A DNA stretch of 39,246 bases from an uncultured Lachnospiraceae bacterium. Lineage in GTDB: Bacteria; Bacillota; Clostridia; Lachnospirales; Lachnospiraceae. The position numbers were made by a program, and so were the translations under genes. The stretch lies in the NCBI GenBank assembly GCA_946182825.1, contig CAMGZH010000026.1, positions 1-39,246 on the forward strand, given 5' to 3'. Positions 6,901 to 15,239 of the stretch are shown here, piece after piece. Every line of letters begins with the position of its first letter. Positions within the stretch are counted from its first letter, which is position 1. The notes beneath the pieces are model-generated. The model worked only from the letters and a program-made list of their open reading frames with translations, ran no database searches and was not told where the DNA came from.

Positions 6901-7784
6901 TGATGAACCGGGCAGACTTAATAAAGTATTCGGAAGAGAATAAGCTGCCATTTGCACAGGTGTTGGGCTGGTATGTGGTAGGACTTTTTCTTGACCTACT
7001 TAAGAAAAACAAGTTTTTGGAGCAGATGTGGCTGGTTACACCTCAAAGCATTGATCCCTCCCAGGACCGTCATGTGTTGGAAGAGGGGCTGGGCTTTTAT
7101 TACGCAGAGGATGAAAGGATCACGAAAAGCGACGGTTTTGTGCCGGGGTGTCAGATGAAAAGTGATTTCCGGGAGAGGCTTCTTATGAAACTGCAAATGG
7201 ATGCAGCAGGAGAAAAGCTTCCATTGGAGATTAAAAGCATCGGCGCAAAGGACCGGGTGGAGATCCATTATGATGGAATGTACTTTCCATTGAAGTTCTG
7301 GATTCAGAAGGCACAGCCCGGAGTATTTCCAAAGGAGGACGGGGTGGATTTTTTCGATCCGAAAGTGAAACAGATCCCGATCCTTCGCTATCCTTCAGAG
7401 GAGGAAGCGGCGGATCACGTCAATGTGATCATGGAAAAGCTGGAATTGTTAAATGAGATGGAAGAATATCTCCGGCTGTATGAACTGGTCAGTACTACGC
7501 CAATGTCGGGAAGAGATGTTTCGGAGGCCATCGGGAAAAGACTTCGTCAGAACGGACGGAGTGCAAAGAGCAAAACATTTCAGCTCTGGGCCGGTTATTC
7601 CAACAGTCCCTTCCTGAAAAAGAAATGGAAGGTTTTATTAAGACGACATCAGATTAAGTCGCCAACCTGGGATGAAGTACATAATCAATTGTCGTTATTT
7701 ATAAAACCTGTCTGGGAGACTCTGGAGAGAGAAGAGATCTTTTTTGGAGACTGGATGCCGGGGCTGGGAAGATATCTGGATTAA
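6900..7784 (+). CDS. AbiEii/AbiGii-like partner lacking nucleotidyltransferase motifs
   Basis: About 294 residues. The ATG at 6900 overlaps the antitoxin stop (TAATG), and GGAG at 6886-6889 serves as its binding site. In known AbiE toxins this position holds a nucleotidyltransferase with Gly-Gly-Thr-Ala-Leu and an Asp-x-Asp metal site. Here the N-terminal helical start (Asn-Arg-Ala-Asp-Leu-Ile, then Phe-Ala-Gln-Val-Leu) and the region near Arg-Tyr-Pro-Ser-Glu-Glu-Glu (about residues 165-210) resemble that family. No Gly-Gly or Asp-x-Asp motif is visible where expected (about residues 40-75). The C-terminus (Trp-Lys-Val-Leu, then Trp-Asp-Glu-Val) also fits. It may be an inactivated toxin, a diverged enzyme, or a scaffold. 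The family call is moderate and no function is assigned. Confidence 0.55.
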   Translation: MMNRADLIKYSEENKLPFAQVLGWYVVGLFLDLLKKNKFLEQMWLVTPQSIDPSQDRHVLEEGLGFYYAEDERITKSDGFVPGCQMKSDFRERLLMKLQMDAAGEKLPLEIKSIGAKDRVEIHYDGMYFPLKFWIQKAQPGVFPKEDGVDFFDPKVKQIPILRYPSEEEAADHVNVIMEKLELLNEMEEYLRLYELVSTTPMSGRDVSEAIGKRLRQNGRSAKSKTFQLWAGYSNSPFLKKKWKVLLRRHQIKSPTWDEVHNQLSLFIKPVWETLEREEIFFGDWMPGLGRYLD

Positions 7785-7808
7785 ACAGAAGCGTTGGAAG
7801 GAGAATAT

Positions 7809-9251
7809 GTGGCAAAAAGAAAACAGCTGTTGGATCAACTTATGACCTTGAGACAAAATGATCCTTATCCGTTTCATATGCCGGGACACAAACGGAGGAG
7901 TTTTCCGTTTCCGGAAGCTTATTCCATCGATATCACCGAGATTGATGGGTTTGATAATCTTCATCAACCCCAGGGGCTGCTAAAGGATCTTTCAGAGCGG
8001 TATGCAAGGTTGTATGACTGTGATTTCTGCAATCTTTCCGTAGGAGGATCGACGGATATGCTTTTAACGGTCATTTCAGCGGCAACAGCTCCCGGGGACA
8101 GGGTTCTGATAGCCCGAAACTGTCATAAGGCTGTTTATCATGCGGCGATTCTGCGGCATTTGGAATGTGCGTATATCTATCCACCACTGTCAGAGGAAGG
8201 TATCTGCGGCCCGGTGGATCCAAAGGAACTTTCGGACCGCCTCACGGAACTGGAACAGGCGGATCAACCGGTGAAAGCATTTGTTTTGACCAGTCCAACC
8301 TATGAAGGTGTCTGTTCCGATGTGAAAGAAATTGCAAATATATGTCATGCACATGAAGTAACACTCATCGTTGATGGGGCACACGGGGCACATTTAGGCC
8401 TTCGAAAAGATAAAAAACGATTGGAAGAATATTTTCCGGAGAATCCGATCCGGGAAGGAGCGGATGCGGTTGTTGTAAGTTTACACAAGAATCTCCCGAG
8501 TTTTACACAGACGGCGGCACTTCTGATGAATGGGGAGAGCCGGATCCCAAAATGGCGGGTGGAAACGTATTTTGACTATTACGAGACCAGTTCCCCTTCT
8601 TATCTGTTGATGGCAGGAATGGACGCCTGCTGTAAATTTTTGGAGGAGCAGGGAGAGAAGGCGTTTTGTGAATATGCTCATAGGATCAAAAAGATTCGGA
8701 AAGCGGCCGAATCCTTTACCGGTGTTTCCTTCTGGAAAAAGGATGGCTGGGAAATCGACCCGGGGAAGCTTGTGATTACGGCAAAGGGTCTTACCGGAAA
8801 TCAGATTATGGAAGAATTTCGGCGGGAGGATCATCTTGAGTTGGAGATGTGTTCTCTGAACCATGCTCTGGCCATGACATCGGTTATGGATACGGAGGAA
8901 GGCTATGAAAGACTGAAAAAAGCCATGGAGCGGCTGGACAGCACTCCGCTGGCGGAGGGAATATCCTGTGACACCGGTTGGCAGACAGGAGGCGGGCTGT
9001 ATAATGTAAGACCCCGGATAAAGCGGCCGATCTTCTGTTCGGAGACAGAGCCGATCCACTGGGTTTCCCTGGAAGAAGCAGCGGGACGGGTCGCCGGAGG
9101 ACTGTGGAGCGTATATCCGCCGGGAATTCCCCTTCTGGTACCGGGGGAGATCGTAAGCGACGATATCATCAGGAAATTGAAAACAGCCAAAAAAGAAGGA
9201 CTGACTTTGGATGGTTGCAGGAAAAACGGAGATTTTCCTGTTATACTGTAA
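7809..9251 (+). CDS. Orn/Lys/Arg decarboxylase family protein (YaaO-like)
   Basis: About 480 residues from GTG 7809, with GGAAGGAG at 7796-7803. It is a PLP enzyme that decarboxylates a basic amino acid to a diamine or agmatine. Motifs are Phe-His-Met-Pro-Gly-His-Lys near the N-terminus, Gly-Gly-Ser-Thr-Asp for phosphate binding, Asp-Gly-Ala-His-Gly-Ala-His for PLP ring contacts, and Ser-Leu-His-Lys with the Schiff-base lysine. It is of the short Gram-positive type, with no N-terminal wing domain as in CadA. It heads a block in the Bacillus subtilis order yaaO-tmk-yaaQ-yaaR-holB-yaaT, although tmk is replaced here. The substrate cannot be decided from sequence alone. Confidence 0.9.
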   Translation: MAKRKQLLDQLMTLRQNDPYPFHMPGHKRRSFPFPEAYSIDITEIDGFDNLHQPQGLLKDLSERYARLYDCDFCNLSVGGSTDMLLTVISAATAPGDRVLIARNCHKAVYHAAILRHLECAYIYPPLSEEGICGPVDPKELSDRLTELEQADQPVKAFVLTSPTYEGVCSDVKEIANICHAHEVTLIVDGAHGAHLGLRKDKKRLEEYFPENPIREGADAVVVSLHKNLPSFTQTAALLMNGESRIPKWRVETYFDYYETSSPSYLLMAGMDACCKFLEEQGEKAFCEYAHRIKKIRKAAESFTGVSFWKKDGWEIDPGKLVITAKGLTGNQIMEEFRREDHLELEMCSLNHALAMTSVMDTEEGYERLKKAMERLDSTPLAEGISCDTGWQTGGGLYNVRPRIKRPIFCSETEPIHWVSLEEAAGRVAGGLWSVYPPGIPLLVPGEIVSDDIIRKLKTAKKEGLTLDGCRKNGDFPVIL

Positions 9252-9272
9252 CAGGAGGGGAAGCAGACGAAT

Positions 9273-9863
9273 ATGGCAAAGATATATATGATCATGGGAA
9301 AAAGTGCCACTGGCAAGGACACCATCTATGGCCGACTGATCAAACGAAAGGATCTTAGGCTGAAAAAGATTATACCCTATACCACAAGACCGATGCGGGA
9401 AGGGGAAGAAAACGGTGTTGCCTATCATTTTTCCACGGATCAGGAGCTTGAGGAGCTGTGCAGGAAAGGTAAGGTGGTTGAAAAACGAACCTACCAGACT
9501 GTTTACGGGCCATGGCACTATTTTACAGTGGATGACGATCAGATCGATCTGGCGGGGGAGCGGGATTATCTGGTGATCGGAACGCTGGAGGCCTTTCATC
9601 AGATCCGTGACTACTACGGAATAAGCCGAGTTGTGCCGATATATATAGAGGTAGAAGACGGCGCACGTCTGACAAGGGCTCTGGGAAGAGAAAAGAAGCA
9701 GAAAGAACCCATGTATGAAGAGATGTGCAGACGGTTTCTAGCAGATCAGAAGGATTTTTCCGAGGAAAATCTAAGAAATGCCGGTGTGAAAAAAAGGTTT
9801 GTCAATCAAACCTTAAAGCAGACCGTGGATACCATAGCAGATTACATAAAAAAAGGCAGGTGA
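9273..9863 (+). CDS. Guanylate-kinase-like protein
   Basis: 196 residues. The P-loop is Gly-Lys-Ser-Ala-Thr-Gly-Lys-Asp-Thr (residues 9-17). The GMP-binding signature Thr-Thr-Arg-Pro-Met-Arg-Glu-Gly-Glu-Glu-Asn-Gly-x-x-Tyr-His-Phe follows at about 38-54. It presumably phosphorylates GMP or a related nucleotide with ATP. The middle differs from housekeeping Gmk: the usual Asp-Val-Gln-Gly-Ala is absent and Thr-Leu-Glu-Ala-Phe stands there instead. AGGAGG lies about 14 bases before the ATG, which is rather far. It occupies the position that tmk (thymidylate kinase) holds in B. subtilis. A second, canonical gmk is expected elsewhere in the genome, so this may be a specialised paralogue. Confidence 0.8.
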   Translation: MAKIYMIMGKSATGKDTIYGRLIKRKDLRLKKIIPYTTRPMREGEENGVAYHFSTDQELEELCRKGKVVEKRTYQTVYGPWHYFTVDDDQIDLAGERDYLVIGTLEAFHQIRDYYGISRVVPIYIEVEDGARLTRALGREKKQKEPMYEEMCRRFLADQKDFSEENLRNAGVKKRFVNQTLKQTVDTIADYIKKGR

Positions 9864-9869
9864 TCCCTT

Positions 9870-10310
9870 ATGGATCTTAGAGTGAATCAGATTAACCAGA
9901 GCGCTCCGGTTTCGGAGGCAAAAGAGACGCAGAAAGCTGACGGTAATTTTAAGTTCACCCTGGCTTCTCAGATCGAAGATGCGGATCTTCAGGAGAAACT
10001 GACGGGACTGATGAGCAAGATCGATGAGCAGGGAAAGCGTATTTCGGAGCATATGGACATTCGAGATATGAAAAAGTACCGCTCTCTGGTAAAGGAATTT
10101 GTTAACGAAGTCGTAAATCGCTCCCATAAGTTCAGCCGTGAGAACTTTCTGGATCGGAGAGGCCGTCACAGAGTATACGGAATGGTAAAATTGGTGGACA
10201 AGAATCTGGATGAACTTGCCCAGGAGCTTGTCAGCGAAGAAAAGGATCACCTTTCCATTTTGGGAAGAGTTGACGAGATCCGGGGACTTTTGTTGGATAT
10301 ATCAACATAA
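9870..10310 (+). CDS. yaaR: YaaR-like protein (DUF327)
   Basis: 146 residues, matching the small helical YaaR/DUF327 family in size and place. A disordered N-terminus precedes helices with Lys-Glu-Phe-Val-Asn-Glu-Val, Arg-Gly-Arg-His-Arg-Val-Tyr and [10 protein letters not shown]. Its function is not established. AGGTGATC at about 9857-9864 is complementary to the 16S rRNA tail. It lies 6 bases after the kinase gene and 13 bases before holB, so it is co-transcribed with replication genes. Confidence 0.85.
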   Translation: MDLRVNQINQSAPVSEAKETQKADGNFKFTLASQIEDADLQEKLTGLMSKIDEQGKRISEHMDIRDMKKYRSLVKEFVNEVVNRSHKFSRENFLDRRGRHRVYGMVKLVDKNLDELAQELVSEEKDHLSILGRVDEIRGLLLDIST

Positions 10311-10323
10311 TGGCAGGCATTTG

Positions 10324-11325
10324 ATGAAGAATTTTCAAAATATCATCGGTCAGAGGGCCGTCAGGGAACATCTGCAGAACTCGCTGACCTTAAATAAGAT
10401 ATCCCAGGCCTATATGATCAGTGGAGAAGAGGGCATGGGCAAAAAGCTGATGGCAGAGGCCTTTGCAAAGGCCCTGCTCTGTGAGTCAAGGCAGCAGGGG
10501 GAAGATGAAAGCTGCGGACAATGTCACAGCTGTAAGCAGGTGGAGAGTAAGAATCACCCGGATCTAATCTATGTTACCCATGACAAGCCACAGCTGATCT
10601 CAGTGGATGAGATTCGAAGTCAGGTGGTGGGAGATGTAATGATCCGGCCCTATCAGAGCAAATACAAGGTCTATATCATCGATGAGGCAGAGCTGATGAA
10701 TGAACAGGCTCAGAATGCACTTCTAAAGACCATCGAAGAACCGCCGGAATACGCGGTGATCCTTCTGTTGACATCCAATGAACAGATGATGCTTCAGACG
10801 GTTCGAAGTCGTTGTATCAAATTATCCATGGCACCTCTGAAAAATGAGGAGATCTTACATGCGTTGACTGACCGGGAGCATATTCCTCAGGTTAAGGCAC
10901 AGAAGATCCTGTCCTTTGCAAGAGGAAATCTTGGAAGGGCAAAGGATCTTGCTCTCAGTGATGCCTTCGAAGAAAAACGGTCCACCCTGATCCGGATCCT
11001 TTCCAGCCTGGCAGACAGTAGTGTGTATCAGTGGACAGATGATATAGAGGAACTGTCTTCAGATAAGAAGGAACTTGCATCAAGTTTTGATTTAATGGAA
11101 GACTGGTATCGTGATGTGTTATTATATAAGGCAGGTGCTTTAGAGGAGCAGTTGATCTATCGGGATGCTTTTACAAAGGTAAGGCAGGGCGCCGATACCT
11201 ATAGCTACCGACAGCTACAGAAGAATTTTGAAGCGCTGACCGTTGCAAGAGAACAATTGAAACGACAGGTCAGGCCTCAACTGATACTGGAAAATCTTTT
11301 TACAGAGTTGAGGCGGGCAAAGTAA
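10324..11325 (+). CDS. holB: DNA polymerase III delta-prime subunit
   Basis: 333 residues from ATG 10324. It is part of the clamp loader that opens the beta clamp and places it on primed DNA. The AAA+ fold starts with Gly-Gln-Arg-Ala-Val and a P-loop Gly-Glu-Glu-Gly-Met-Gly-Lys-Lys at about residues 37-44. A four-cysteine zinc module follows at about 54-76 (Cys, Cys-x-x-Cys, Cys). The walker B-like Asp-Glu-Ala-Glu and the sensor region Thr-Ser-Asn-Glu are present. The ribosome binding site is weak. The gene order with yaaR and ricT supports the call. Confidence 0.93.
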   Translation: MKNFQNIIGQRAVREHLQNSLTLNKISQAYMISGEEGMGKKLMAEAFAKALLCESRQQGEDESCGQCHSCKQVESKNHPDLIYVTHDKPQLISVDEIRSQVVGDVMIRPYQSKYKVYIIDEAELMNEQAQNALLKTIEEPPEYAVILLLTSNEQMMLQTVRSRCIKLSMAPLKNEEILHALTDREHIPQVKAQKILSFARGNLGRAKDLALSDAFEEKRSTLIRILSSLADSSVYQWTDDIEELSSDKKELASSFDLMEDWYRDVLLYKAGALEEQLIYRDAFTKVRQGADTYSYRQLQKNFEALTVAREQLKRQVRPQLILENLFTELRRAK

Positions 11326-11351
11326 TAGATTCACAGGAAAGTGAGATTGGG

Positions 11352-12707
11352 ATGCCAAAGATAACAGGCGTAAGATTCCGGACAGCAGGCAAGAATTACT
11401 ACTATGACCCGGAAGACATGGAATTAAAGGTAGGAGACCAGGTACTTGTCGAGACGGTACGTGGTTTAGAGATGGGACAGATCACAATTCCGGTTATGGA
11501 AGTATCGGAAGATAAGATCAAAGAACCATTGAAGAGTATTCTTCGTAAGGCCACACCGCAGGATATTGAGGAGGATCGGGATAATCGCTGCAGAGAGAGA
11601 GAAGCGTTTAAGATCTGCCAGCAGAAGATCAAGGATCATAATCTTGAAATGAAGCTGATCCAGGCAGAGTATACCTTCGATCGTCACAAGCTTCTGTTTT
11701 ATTTTACAGCAGATGGGCGAGTTGACTTCCGTGAACTGGTCAAGGACCTTGCCAGTGTGTTCCGTACAAGAATCGAACTTCGACAGATCGGCGTAAGAGA
11801 TGAGACAAAGGTACTTGGAGGACTGGGCATCTGTGGACGAGAGTTGTGCTGCAAGACCTTTTTACAGGATTTTGCTCCGGTATCCATTAAGATGGCAAAG
11901 GAACAGAATCTTTCACTGAATCCAACCAAGATCTCCGGTGTCTGCGGACGACTGATGTGCTGCCTTAAGAATGAGGAAGAGACCTACGAGTATCTGAACA
12001 AGAAGATGCCGCAGAAGGGAGACGGAGCAACCACACAGGAAGGAGAAGAAGGTGTTGTAACATCAATCAATATCCTTCGTCAGAAGGTTGCCGTCCTCTT
12101 TGAGACAGATGATACCAAGGAAATACGTGAATACGCGGCGGATGAGCTGACTTACATTCCGAAGAAGCAGCGCAGAGAGAGAGAAAGAGCCAAGGCGGAG
12201 GAACTTCAGAAGCGCAGGGAAGAGGCAGCAGCACGGGGAGAGACCCTTCCGGAAGACGATAAGAAGAATGGCATCTTCCACAATAAGAAGTTTATTCACA
12301 CGGATAATAAGAAGAATGAGAAGGAAGAGAAGGCAACCCCTTCCGAGAACAATAAGAACAGCCGTGAGAATGCAGGTGGCAAAGAACGTCAGAATAACCG
12401 GGAGCGCAAAGAGAACCGGGAAAACCGGGAGAACAACAACCGTGGTAACCGTCGTGGCAATGACCGTCGCAGTCGTGGCAATAACGGCAATGAGAACCGC
12501 GAGAACAATCACAGACGTGGCCGAGACAACCAGAGCGGACAGAATAATAAGAATCGTAACAATCGTCGCAATCATAACAATGAACGAGGCGAGCGCAGGG
12601 GCAATAACAACAGGGATTCCCGTTTTGAGCGGGGCGGATATTCCGGATTTGCCCATAATCATGAAGAAAAACAACGTCCAAGACCAAAGGATGATTCCGA
12701 AAGGTGA
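11352..12707 (+). CDS. ricT: RicT/YaaT, PSP1-domain protein with a long basic tail
   Basis: 451 residues; B. subtilis YaaT is about 275. RicT joins YlbF and YmcA in a Fe-S complex that promotes RNase Y cleavage and affects biofilm, competence and sporulation. The PSP1 core fills about residues 1-275. Its conserved cysteines lie in Gly-Ile-Cys-Gly-Arg-Glu-Leu-Cys-Cys and Gly-Val-Cys-Gly-Arg-Leu-Met-Cys-Cys. From about residue 275 onward a charged helix leads into a tail of about 140 residues made almost only of Asn, Arg, Glu, Gly and Asp, which looks disordered and RNA-binding. The gene follows holB as in B. subtilis. Its TGA overlaps a possible ATG of the next gene. Confidence 0.9.
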   Translation: MPKITGVRFRTAGKNYYYDPEDMELKVGDQVLVETVRGLEMGQITIPVMEVSEDKIKEPLKSILRKATPQDIEEDRDNRCREREAFKICQQKIKDHNLEMKLIQAEYTFDRHKLLFYFTADGRVDFRELVKDLASVFRTRIELRQIGVRDETKVLGGLGICGRELCCKTFLQDFAPVSIKMAKEQNLSLNPTKISGVCGRLMCCLKNEEETYEYLNKKMPQKGDGATTQEGEEGVVTSINILRQKVAVLFETDDTKEIREYAADELTYIPKKQRRERERAKAEELQKRREEAAARGETLPEDDKKNGIFHNKKFIHTDNKKNEKEEKATPSENNKNSRENAGGKERQNNRERKENRENRENNNRGNRRGNDRRSRGNNGNENRENNHRRGRDNQSGQNNKNRNNRRNHNNERGERRGNNNRDSRFERGGYSGFAHNHEEKQRPRPKDDSER

Positions 12708-12733
12708 TGGCTGATAGAAAGAGGGCAGGTTCC

Positions 12734-13477
12734 ATGGAAGAGAACATCCCATTAAAACCGGGCGAGCGTATCGATGACTTGCAGCGGAACGGGAGGAGGA
12801 TCATCCAGGATCCTGCCCGTTTCTGTTTTGGAATGGATGCGGTACTCTTGTCGGATTTTGCAGAAGTAAAGAAAAACGAAATTGTGGTGGATCTGGGGAC
12901 AGGAAACGGAATTCTACCTATTTTGCTGGAGGCAAAGACAGACGGCAGTAAGTTCATAGGATTGGAGATTCAGGAGGACAGTGCGGATCTGGCCCGACGA
13001 TCCGTAGCTATGAATCACACAGAGGATAAAATCCGTATCGTAACAGGAGATATGACAGAAGCTGCAGACCTGTTAGGGAAAAACTGTTATAACGTGGTGG
13101 TAAGCAATCCACCCTATATGGTGGGTGATCACGGAATCAGGAATCCACAGGATGCCAAGGCCATTGCGAGACATGAACTGAAAATGAGTCTTAAGGATCT
13201 GCTGCACCAGACAAGGATGTTGTTGAAGCCCAACGGAAGGTGTTATTTTGTGCATCGTCCCTTTCGGCTGGCGGAGATCATATCCGGCATGGTGATGGAA
13301 GGACTGGAGCCGAAGCGGATGCAGCTCATATATCCATATGTTGATGCGCAGCCCAATATGGTGCTGATCGAAGGACGAAAGGGTGGAAACAGTCGAATGA
13401 CGGTGGAAAAGCCCATGATCATATATGAGTCAAAGGATGTATACACAGAGGAGGTAAGACAGATCTACGGATTCTAG
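12734..13477 (+). CDS. trmN6: tRNA1(Val) (adenine37-N6)-methyltransferase family protein (YabB/TrmN6)
   Basis: About 247 residues. It is a class I SAM methyltransferase with Val-Asp-Leu-Gly-Thr-Gly-Asn-Gly near residue 45 and the N6-adenine motif Asn-Pro-Pro-Tyr near residue 123. The N-terminal Leu-Lys-Pro-Gly-Glu-Arg-Ile-Asp-Asp-Leu-Gln and Phe-Gly-Met-Asp-Ala-Val-Leu-Leu are typical. I prefer ATG 12734, which has GAGGGCAGG just upstream. ATG 12707, overlapping the ricT stop, is an alternative that would add 9 residues. Position after ricT matches yabB in B. subtilis; the small yazA (GIY-YIG) gene is missing. Confidence 0.88.
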   Translation: MEENIPLKPGERIDDLQRNGRRIIQDPARFCFGMDAVLLSDFAEVKKNEIVVDLGTGNGILPILLEAKTDGSKFIGLEIQEDSADLARRSVAMNHTEDKIRIVTGDMTEAADLLGKNCYNVVVSNPPYMVGDHGIRNPQDAKAIARHELKMSLKDLLHQTRMLLKPNGRCYFVHRPFRLAEIISGMVMEGLEPKRMQLIYPYVDAQPNMVLIEGRKGGNSRMTVEKPMIIYESKDVYTEEVRQIYGF

Positions 13478-13492
13478 ATCTGTTAAAAGCAT

Positions 13493-14335
13493 ATGGTAGG
13501 AAATCTTTATCTGGTGGCAACACCCATTGGAAATATGGAAGACATGACCTTTCGAGGTGTCAGGATATTAAAAGAAGCTGACCTCATTGCAGCGGAGGAT
13601 ACCAGAACCTCGAGAAAACTTCTGGATCATTTCGAGATCCGTACGGAGCTTACAAGTTATCATGAATTCAATAAGATCGAAAAAGCCAGAACACTTCTGG
13701 ATCGGCTTCATGAGGGACAGAATGTGGCAGTGATCACAGATGCAGGAACACCCGGAATATCTGATCCGGGAGAAGAACTGTGCAAGATGTGCTATGAAGA
13801 AGGCATACGGGTATATGCTGTTCCGGGGCCGGCAGCGGTTATAACGGCGGTTACATCATCCGGGCAAAACTGCAGGCGGTTTGCCTTTGAGGCATTTTTG
13901 CCAAAGGATAAAAAAGAGCATGCAAGGATCATAGAAGAGATGAAGCGGGAGACCCGGACCATGATCGTATATGAGGCGCCTCATCATCTGAAGAAGACGC
14001 TGGCTGAGCTTTGTAAGGAACTGGGAGGCCAAAGGGAGGTGACGCTTTGTCGCGAACTAACGAAGAAGTTCGAAGAAAAGCTAAAAATGACATTGCAGGA
14101 AGCAGTGGATTATTACGAGACCACGGAGCCAAGGGGTGAATATGTTCTGGTCATTGCAGGTAAATCCAAGGAAGAAAGCCTGGCAGAGCAAAAGGCAATC
14201 TATGAAAATGTATCATTGGAAGACCATATGCAACAATATTTGGATCAGGGAATGGACCGAAAGGAAGCAATGAAGGCCGTGGCAAAGGATCGCGGAATTA
14301 CAAAAAGAGATGTGTATAAGATGCTGTTAGAGTAG
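13493..14335 (+). CDS. rsmI: 16S rRNA (cytidine1402-2'-O)-methyltransferase RsmI
   Basis: 280 residues, typical length. The tetrapyrrole-methylase fold shows Gly-Asn-Leu-Tyr-Leu-Val-Ala-Thr-Pro-Ile-Gly-Asn at the N-terminus, Ala-Glu-Asp-Thr-Arg, Asp-Ala-Gly-Thr-Pro-Gly-Ile-Ser-Asp-Pro-Gly, and Pro-Gly-Pro-Ala-Ala. It methylates the ribose of C1402 in the decoding centre. No clear ribosome binding site precedes the ATG. It lies 15 bases after the preceding gene, in the same order as B. subtilis yabB-yabC. Confidence 0.95.
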   Translation: MVGNLYLVATPIGNMEDMTFRGVRILKEADLIAAEDTRTSRKLLDHFEIRTELTSYHEFNKIEKARTLLDRLHEGQNVAVITDAGTPGISDPGEELCKMCYEEGIRVYAVPGPAAVITAVTSSGQNCRRFAFEAFLPKDKKEHARIIEEMKRETRTMIVYEAPHHLKKTLAELCKELGGQREVTLCRELTKKFEEKLKMTLQEAVDYYETTEPRGEYVLVIAGKSKEESLAEQKAIYENVSLEDHMQQYLDQGMDRKEAMKAVAKDRGITKRDVYKMLLE

Positions 14336-14350
14336 AAAAGGGGGAGCGGA

Positions 14351-15109
14351 ATGAGAGATCAGATCAAAGAATTACAGGAAATGATAGATTCTGCAAAGCG
14401 CATTGTATTTTTCGGTGGAGCCGGTGTATCTACGGAAAGCGGAATACCGGATTTTCGTAGTAAAGACGGACTTTATAACCAGCATGATGTGCAGTTTGAC
14501 AAGTATCAGCCGGAATATCTCTTAAGCCACAGTTGTCTGATGAACGAACCGGAGGTCTACTTCGAATTTCACAGGCAGAAGATGGATACGAGAGCAATCG
14601 AGCCAAACCATGCCCATAAATATCTCGCGAAGTTGGAGGAAACCGGAAAGCTCATCGGAATAGTGACACAGAATATCGATGGACTACATCAGAAGGCAGG
14701 AAGCAAAAAGGTATTTGAGATTCACGGAAGTGCATTACGAAACTATTGCACAAAATGTGGAAAACAATACGATTCCGATTATATTTTTGACTCTAAGGAA
14801 CCCATTCCGATCTGTGAATGCGGAGGACTGATCCGACCGGATATCACCCTGTATGAGGAGGGACTTCCGGAGGATCAGGTGCAGGGAGCACTTTCTGCAC
14901 TTTCTCGGGCCGATATGATGATTATAGGAGGAACATCCCTGACAGTTTATCCGGCGGCATCCTTTATCAATTATTTCAGGGGAGACAAGGTGGTTGTCAT
15001 CAATGAAAGCGAGATTGGAGTAAAGCCGGCAGAACATACACTTATTTTGAAAAAACGAATTGGCGAGGTTTTTACAGAGCTGGCAAAACAGGAAGGAATC
15101 GAACTATAA
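14351..15109 (+). CDS. cobB: NAD-dependent protein deacylase (sirtuin)
   Basis: 252 residues. It removes acyl groups from lysines using NAD. NAD-binding Gly-Gly-Ala-Gly-Val-Ser-Thr-Glu-Ser-Gly-Ile-Pro-Asp-Phe-Arg is at about residues 19-33. Thr-Gln-Asn-Ile-Asp-Gly-Leu-His follows, then the catalytic His in Ile-His-Gly. The zinc site has Cys-x-x-Cys, then Cys-x-Cys (the second pair spaced by one, Cys-Glu-Cys). Gly-Gly-Thr-Ser-Leu closes the site. A GGGGGAG site precedes the ATG. It is the last gene of the block before the rpsF promoter, and no strong terminator separates them. Confidence 0.93.
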   Translation: MRDQIKELQEMIDSAKRIVFFGGAGVSTESGIPDFRSKDGLYNQHDVQFDKYQPEYLLSHSCLMNEPEVYFEFHRQKMDTRAIEPNHAHKYLAKLEETGKLIGIVTQNIDGLHQKAGSKKVFEIHGSALRNYCTKCGKQYDSDYIFDSKEPIPICECGGLIRPDITLYEEGLPEDQVQGALSALSRADMMIIGGTSLTVYPAASFINYFRGDKVVVINESEIGVKPAEHTLILKKRIGEVFTELAKQEGIEL

Positions 15110-15137
15110 GATTTTATTGGAAAGTGAGAGAAAATAC

Positions 15138-15166
15138 TTGAAATTACTTGCTGTACATGGTATGAT
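15138..15166 (+). promoter_or_regulatory. Promoter of rpsF-ssb-rpsR
   Basis: TTGAAA (15138-15143), a 17-bp spacer and TATGAT (15161-15166). The start point should be near 15173, leaving a leader of about 65 bases before rpsF. Confidence 0.75.
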
Positions 15167-15170
15167 GTGA

Positions 15171-15220
15171 AACCGTGGTATATGAAATCCTTGCTCTTCC
15201 TGCAAGGGAAGGGCCACTAG
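15171..15220 (+). promoter_or_regulatory. Candidate ribosomal-protein leader (S6:S18 autoregulation)
   Basis: The leader folds as an outer GTGG/CCAC pair (15175-15178 with 15213-15216) and an inner CCTTGC/GCAAGG hairpin (15189-15194 with 15202-15207). A CCG trinucleotide sits at the outer stem. Known rpsF leaders bind the S6:S18 complex through a CCG. The match here is by eye only. Confidence 0.4.
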
Positions 15221-15239
15221 TCCAGAAGGAGGAAAGTGA

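Noticed and set aside
6229-7784. Recent horizontal transfer of the AbiE-like pair
   Set aside because: No integrase, direct repeats or tRNA target flank it, and base composition by eye is like the neighbours.
12063-12752. Long leftward frames opposite the RicT tail that look hydrophobic
   Set aside because: They are mirror products of the Asn/Arg-rich repeats; no start signal and no known family.
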